A stretch of DNA of 15,434 bases from CAZQAA01 sp964591255 (GTDB lineage Bacteria > Desulfobacterota > DSM-4660 > Desulfatiglandales > Desulfatiglandaceae). This document shows positions 12,505-15,434 of this stretch, in pieces. The position numbers were made by a program, and so were the translations under genes. How positions within the stretch are numbered: the first letter of the stretch is position 1; every line of letters starts with the position of its first letter. The stretch spans positions 1-15,434 of the forward strand of contig CAZQAA010000137.1 of NCBI GenBank assembly GCA_964591255.1, read 5' to 3'. Under the pieces are notes generated by a model. That model searched no databases and was not told where the DNA came from. It saw only the letters and a program-made list of their open reading frames with translations.

Positions 12505-13257
12505 TTAGAAAAAATCCAATTCTTTGTTTAAAGAAACTCCATATCTGTCTATGCTGACATCATATACTATTACCTCTACGCCCTTGCTTACAGCATCCAT
12601 GAATTCACGACAATATTCTGGATCTATGAAGCACGCAGGACTGAAGCTGTCAGTGTCCATCCTCTGGACGAGGTAAAACATTACACAGCGTGTCTTCTCA
12701 TTTAGAGATTTTTTCAGCTCTATTAAGTGTTTACGACCTCGTGATGTGGGAGCATCAGGAAAAAAGGCTGTCCTGTCTCTAGCCAAGGTGCATGATTTTA
12801 TTTCAACAAGGCATCTTTCTTCAGAATTCTCCAACAGGATGTCAATCCGAGAGTTTTGTCCGTAAGGCACCTCAGAGCTCAATTTGTCATATTTTGTTAA
12901 CAAAGGGACTTTACCCCCCAAAATAGCCTCCTTGATAAGACAATTGGCTAAAAGGGTATTGACAATCACAAGGGAGGTGGGCATTTGTATCATTTCCCAT
13001 GTGTATAGATATTTTCTTCTTGGATTATTGCTCTTAGAAACATAGACCAGCCTTTCCGGCTCAGAGCATCCTTCCATTCTGCCCGAGTTGGGACAGTGAG
13101 CAGTTATGATCCGGCCATTTTCCAAGATAATATCTGCCTTAAAACGCTGGTACCTTTTTATAAGCTTGCCAGGATACATGGTAGGCCATACAAAATCATA
13201 TGCAGATTCAAAGGCAGGTGTATGATCATTACCACTGTATATTACCGGGGCACTCAT
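12505..13257 (-). CDS. sfsA: SfsA family protein
   Basis: This 250-residue protein has the SfsA pattern: PGKLIKRYQRFKADIIL, then ITAHCPNSGRMEG, the YTWEM and NTLLAN segments, VPYGQNSRIDILL, CLVEIKSCTLA, FPDAPTSRGRKHLIEL and FIDPEYC near the end. SfsA proteins carry an OB-like N-terminal domain and a nuclease-like C-terminal domain with acidic metal-binding residues (the RIDILL and VEIKS strands); they were first described as sugar fermentation stimulation/DNA-binding proteins and their true role is uncertain. About 25 residues precede the usual family start, and neither ATG 13257 nor the internal ATG at residue 27 has a good ribosome binding site, so the start is uncertain. It lies between rbr and cydA on the same strand. 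Confidence 0.92.
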   Translation of the reverse strand: MSAPVIYSGNDHTPAFESAYDFVWPTMYPGKLIKRYQRFKADIILENGRIITAHCPNSGRMEGCSEPERLVYVSKSNNPRRKYLYTWEMIQMPTSLVIVNTLLANCLIKEAILGGKVPLLTKYDKLSSEVPYGQNSRIDILLENSEERCLVEIKSCTLARDRTAFFPDAPTSRGRKHLIELKKSLNEKTRCVMFYLVQRMDTDSFSPACFIDPEYCREFMDAVSKGVEVIVYDVSIDRYGVSLNKELDFF

Positions 13258-13358
13258 TTTGAATGATGGCGATTTTTTATTAACCCTTTGTGGAAAACAA
13301 GATTATTTCCTGTCAGATCGAAGTCAGGGGCCACACACTGACTGCAAAACACAACTAT

Positions 13359-13432
13359 GGGGTAAGAAAAATGTCTTCCTCTATTTGACGCAAACCAATA
13401 ACAGCATCAGAAAAACTTCCTTACCCCTTTTT
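13359..13432. repeat. Inverted repeat GGGGTAAG / CTTACCCC between rbr and sfsA
   Basis: Perfect 8-base arms at 13359-13366 and 13420-13427 flank 53 bases. On the plus strand the right arm is followed by TTTTTATT, terminator-like, yet no plus-strand gene lies upstream. On the minus strand the stem can be extended by GGAAG with UUUUU and would fall in the sfsA leader. It could be a structured leader or a small antisense transcript terminator. Confidence 0.4.
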
Positions 13433-13465
13433 ATTGGACTATTATATGTATATGTTTTCTAAAAA

Positions 13466-14041
13466 TTAATAATTTTCAACTAACAGCTCAAAATGGGCCT
13501 TGGGATGGGCACAGGCGGCACATCTTTCCGGCGCATCTTTTCCCTCGTGCAGATATCCACAATTTCTGCACCTCCATACTACAGCTTGATCCCGATTGAA
13601 TACCTTATTATCCTCTATATTCTTTGCAATAGCGAGGTACCTCTTTTCATGCTGCTTTTCCGCCACAGCAATAGCCTCCATAACAACGGCAATCTCATCA
13701 AAACCCTCCTCACGAGCAACCTTGGCAAATTCTGGATACATAGTAGTGTGTTCAAAGTTCTCTCCCGCAGCTGAAGCCTTGAGATTTTCAAGGGTGCTGC
13801 CGATTACGCCGGCAGGAAAGGCCGCTTTGATCTCTACCTCGCCTCCCTCCAGGAATTTAAATAGCCTTTTGGCATGTTCCTTTTCCTGATTAGCCGTTTC
13901 TTCAAATATGGCCCTTATCTGTTCATAACCTTCTTTTTTTGCCTGGCTGGCAAAATAGGTATAACGATTTCTGGCCTGAGATTCTCCGGCAAACGCAGTT
14001 AGAATGTTCTTTTCCGTTTTAGTGCCTTTTAATGTCCCCAT
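13466..14041 (-). CDS. rbr: Rubrerythrin
   Basis: This 191-residue protein has a full ferritin-like domain with the expected glutamates and ExxH motifs: the FAGESQAR helix, ETANQEKEHAKRLF, the second-half AGENFEHTTMYPEF and AIAVAEKQHEKRYL. It ends in a rubredoxin-like domain, CRNCGYLHEG and CAACAHPKAHF. It is a non-heme peroxidase that reduces H2O2 to water in the cytoplasm, taking electrons from rubredoxin; the rubredoxin gene lies immediately upstream (38-base gap) in the same operon. AGGAGGAA precedes the ATG. Length and ligands are complete, in contrast to the half-size copy at 3965-4305. Confidence 0.97.
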   Translation of the reverse strand: MGTLKGTKTEKNILTAFAGESQARNRYTYFASQAKKEGYEQIRAIFEETANQEKEHAKRLFKFLEGGEVEIKAAFPAGVIGSTLENLKASAAGENFEHTTMYPEFAKVAREEGFDEIAVVMEAIAVAEKQHEKRYLAIAKNIEDNKVFNRDQAVVWRCRNCGYLHEGKDAPERCAACAHPKAHFELLVENY

Positions 14042-14079
14042 CTTTGTATTCCTCCTAAAGTCCTTAATAGTTTTTTAGT

Positions 14080-14268
14080 TTATTTTGTATCGCTCAGGCG
14101 CCTGAAGCTTTTTATCGTTGCCCCGCATATAGGACATTTCCAGTCATCAGGCAGGTCTTCAAACCTGGTTCCTTTTGCTATCTTCCCTTTTCTATCACCT
14201 TTATCAGGGTCATAGATATAGCCACAATTTGTAGTCTGGCATTGCCACATATCTTCTGGTTTTGACAT
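14080..14268 (-). CDS. Rubredoxin with CX4C first knuckle (Rd-2 type)
   Basis: This 62-residue protein has its first iron knuckle as WQCQTTNCGYIY, with four rather than two residues between the cysteines. The second is normal, WKCPICGA, and the conserved FEDLPDDW turn precedes it. Rubredoxins with this CX4C spacing are known as Rd-2 in Desulfovibrio-type bacteria. It has an N-terminal lead (MSKPEDM) and a short basic tail (FRRLSDTK). It transfers single electrons, most likely to the rubrerythrin encoded next. Its ribosome binding site GGAGGCAAT overlaps the stop codon of the flavodoxin gene (TAGGAGG), so the two are translationally linked. Confidence 0.93.
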   Translation of the reverse strand: MSKPEDMWQCQTTNCGYIYDPDKGDRKGKIAKGTRFEDLPDDWKCPICGATIKSFRRLSDTK

Positions 14269-14276
14269 ATTGCCTC

Positions 14277-14723
14277 CTAATCAAGCTGTTCCCCTATGGT
14301 CTTGCCATACTGCTGACACCCTTTTGCCCCTTCCTGGGTTTCTATCATGTCTTCTTTCATATTGAGAGAACCCAGATCGGTTATCCTCATCTTTAACACA
14401 TACTGCATAGTGTCGAGAACCATTCCTGGCGCATCTCCGCTATGGGTGTAAGAGCCAAAAGCACCTGCAAGTTTACCCTTAAGTCCTCCTTTCTGAGCCA
14501 AAAACAGAAATTGCTTCATGGTTCCTATCATATCTCTATGATAAGTTGGAGATCCAAATATATATGCATCGTATCCTTTAAGTTCCTCTTCTTTTTTAAT
14601 ATCTGTCACTTTTTTTACATCAGCCTCATTACCAGAAAATCTAACCCCTTCGGCAATATAGTCAGCCATTTTCGCAGTATTTCCCGTTCTACTTCCAAAA
14701 GCAATCAATACCTTTTTCATCAT
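14277..14723 (-). CDS. Flavodoxin-like protein (FprA flavodoxin-domain type)
   Basis: This 148-residue single-domain protein starts MKKVLIAFGSRTGNTAKMA, the FMN-phosphate loop, followed by the second loop YIFGSPTYHRDMIG and the third, GAFGSYTHSGDAPG. These loops resemble the flavodoxin domain of flavodiiron proteins (FprA) more than classical long-chain flavodoxin, but no diiron beta-lactamase-like domain is attached. It should carry FMN and shuttle electrons in the cytoplasm, probably with the adjacent rubredoxin and rubrerythrin. GGAGG precedes tandem ATG codons at 14723 and 14720. Annotations such as NADPH-quinone reductase-like flavoprotein are possible alternatives. Confidence 0.88.
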   Translation of the reverse strand: MMKKVLIAFGSRTGNTAKMADYIAEGVRFSGNEADVKKVTDIKKEEELKGYDAYIFGSPTYHRDMIGTMKQFLFLAQKGGLKGKLAGAFGSYTHSGDAPGMVLDTMQYVLKMRITDLGSLNMKEDMIETQEGAKGCQQYGKTIGEQLD

Positions 14724-14750
14724 ATGATCCTCCTTGTTTATTCGACAAAA

Positions 14751-14927
14751 TTACCCTTTTTCAAGTGAATAGTAACATCTCTTTGGAGACACAACTTTTC
14801 CCTTCTTCTTTAAAATGCTGATAACTTTTGAGACCTCTTTGCTTTCAACACCAATCATTTTGGCGATTTCTCCGGGCCTAACCGCCTTCCCTGCCTTTTT
14901 CATGGCCTCAATCACTTTTTTTTCCAT
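14751..14927 (-). CDS. Winged-helix mini-protein, probable DNA-binding regulator
   Basis: This 58-residue protein reads MEKKVIEAMKKAGKAVRPGE, then IAKMIGVESKEVSKVISILKK (helix-turn-helix, about residues 20-41) and KGKVVSPKRCYYSL (the wing). It is a bare winged-helix domain with no sensor part, similar in layout to small ArsR/MarR-like or FeoC-type domains. A single cysteine (C51) lies in the wing, where it could respond to redox state, though that is speculation. GGAGGG lies 8 bases before the ATG. It is second in the operon, 24 bases after the 67-residue gene and 27 bases before flavodoxin, so it may autoregulate the operon. Confidence 0.8.
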   Translation of the reverse strand: MEKKVIEAMKKAGKAVRPGEIAKMIGVESKEVSKVISILKKKGKVVSPKRCYYSLEKG

Positions 14928-14951
14928 AGATCAAACCCTCCTGCTTTTTTA

Positions 14952-15155
14952 TCATTCGTTCCACCATCCCTTTTTTATATGAGCTGCCTTTTCCTGTTCT
15001 GCCAATTTTCTGAGATTATAGGCGGCATCCCTTAAAACACCGTACAGTACACCGCATCCATTGTCTTCGCGCGCCTGATCACCCCGTTCGGCAAGAGTGA
15101 GCATGCTCTGCGCCAACTTCAATGTCTCTTTTAATACTTCATCACATGGCCTCAT
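14952..15155 (-). CDS. Conserved-looking 67-residue helical protein, function unknown
   Basis: First gene of the flavodoxin-rubredoxin-rubrerythrin operon, with a strong GGAGGAA before ATG 15155. It is highly charged and helical, in two helices: EVLKETLKLAQSMLTLAERG and VLYGVLRDAAYNLRKLAEQE. A glycine/cysteine turn, DNGCGVLYG, joins them, and it ends IKKGWWNE. There is no membrane segment or signal peptide. Two cysteines (C4 and C34) could bind a metal or form a disulfide. I do not recognise a characterised family; its place ahead of peroxide-defence genes suggests a related accessory role. Confidence 0.75.
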   Translation of the reverse strand: MRPCDEVLKETLKLAQSMLTLAERGDQAREDNGCGVLYGVLRDAAYNLRKLAEQEKAAHIKKGWWNE

Positions 15156-15261
15156 CTTCTAAATTCCTCCGGAAGGAAATATCTGTCGACTACCCAGGTT
15201 CAAGGTTATGGGTCATGATTAAGCATACCTTATATTCTGAGCAGTTATCTTTAGTTTTTAA

Positions 15262-15277
15262 ATCAAGACCCGTGCCA
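15262..15277 (-). promoter_or_regulatory. Sigma54-like -24/-12 element of the flavodoxin-rubredoxin-rubrerythrin operon
   Basis: On the minus strand TGGCACG-GGTC-TTGAT matches TGGCACG-N4-TTGC apart from the last C, the same deviation as the element at 4629-4643. It lies about 107 bases before the first ATG of the operon (15155). The spacing GG-N10-G is preserved. Confidence 0.5.
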
Positions 15278-15384
15278 ATCCATGGCTATCCATTGTTATT
15301 CAAGAAATATCCTTTAATTTTCCCCGGTTGTACAAATCTTGCCGATAACCAAGAGAGACATTTGTTATTCTTTATCACCGCCTA

Positions 15385-15402
15385 TGAGACAATCATGTCT
15401 CA
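15385..15402. promoter_or_regulatory. Perfect dyad TGAGACA-ATCA-TGTCTCA, putative enhancer site
   Basis: Two perfect 7-base arms separated by 4 bases, centred about 117 bases upstream of the -24 GG of the sigma54-like element, which is the usual distance for an NtrC-type activator site. Related sites lie at 2922-2939 and 4307-4322. Confidence 0.55.
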
Positions 15403-15434
15403 AACGAAACTCTTTTGGTTATAACATAGTGATA

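Larger units (their letters stand above)
15156..15434. other. Upstream regulatory region of the minus-strand operon
   Basis: No gene is evident; an open plus-strand frame here lacks any ribosome binding site or family pattern. The region holds the sigma54-like element and the perfect TGAGACA-N4-TGTCTCA dyad described separately, another half-site AGAGACA at 15354-15360, and a wider inverted repeat (ATAACCAAGAG at 15345-15355 with CTCTTTTGGTTAT at 15410-15422, one two-base gap) that encloses both. Confidence 0.5.

Noticed and set aside
12892..12904. TTTGTTAACAAA palindrome as a Rex-type operator
   Set aside because: It lies inside the sfsA coding sequence and lacks the spacing of known Rex sites.
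13259..13462. Plus-strand open frame between rbr and sfsA
   Set aside because: No ribosome binding site or recognisable pattern; it covers the inverted repeat in an intergenic gap.
15122..15424. Plus-strand open frame of 100 codons at the window's end
   Set aside because: It begins inside the 67-residue gene on the other strand, lacks a ribosome binding site, and covers the sigma54-like promoter region.
1..15434. CRISPR arrays, tRNA or rRNA genes
   Set aside because: No spaced direct repeats and no cloverleaf or rRNA-like sequence were seen anywhere in the window.

Overview
The window looks like a chromosomal piece of an anaerobic, AT-rich Desulfobacterota-type (sulfate-reducer-like) bacterium. 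The evidence is the gene content: a rubrerythrin, two different rubredoxins, a short flavodoxin, a short-Q-loop cytochrome bd oxidase, a thiol peroxidase, a CXXC glutaredoxin, a DsrE-family protein and NtrB-like signalling. The species assignment is inference; no rRNA or tRNA gene was seen.

Layout. Positions 1-1000 are a scrapyard: tandem TGTCGGA repeats, the N-terminal fragment of a type IIG (Eco57I-like) restriction-modification protein, and an IS1182-like transposase remnant whose N- and C-terminal ends are joined after loss of the middle. An apparently intact higBA toxin-antitoxin pair follows (1061-1688). On the minus strand come a stub of an FAD/NAD(P) disulfide oxidoreductase and a membrane fatty-acid hydroxylase/sterol desaturase family protein. 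From 3477 the plus strand carries a DsrE-family protein, a frameshifted half-size rubrerythrin, a DUF4177-like small protein, a rubredoxin, a cytoplasmic PAS histidine kinase, a tandem UspA protein and a CPA2/Kef-type antiporter, followed by a thioredoxin-fold remnant. From 9196 to 15155 all genes are on the minus strand: glutaredoxin, a decayed tpx, cydB, cydA, sfsA, rubrerythrin, a CX4C rubredoxin, flavodoxin, a winged-helix mini-protein and a 67-residue helical protein.

How the genes may work together. Most of the window is about surviving oxygen and peroxide in an anaerobe: cytochrome bd removes O2 at the membrane; flavodoxin, rubredoxin and rubrerythrin remove peroxide in the cytoplasm; Usp and the antiporter handle general stress and ion balance. 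Several antioxidant genes (tpx, half-rubrerythrin, a thioredoxin-fold protein, an oxidoreductase) are broken, so the region is also being eroded. Four of the frameshifts are single-base losses from homopolymers, so sequencing error must be excluded.

The most interesting signal is in the non-coding DNA. The half-site TGTCTCA/TGAGACA forms dyads in three long intergenic regions (2922-2939, 4307-4322, 15385-15402). Two of these have a sigma54-like TGGCACG-N4-TTGA element downstream (4629-4643, and 15262-15277 on the minus strand); the third has a weaker TGGCAC-like match. This suggests an enhancer-binding-protein/sigma54 redox regulon covering the DsrE gene, the rubredoxin-kinase operon and the flavodoxin-rubredoxin-rubrerythrin operon. 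The kinase encoded at 5251-6342 is of the kind that often partners NtrC-type activators, but no response regulator is present in this window.
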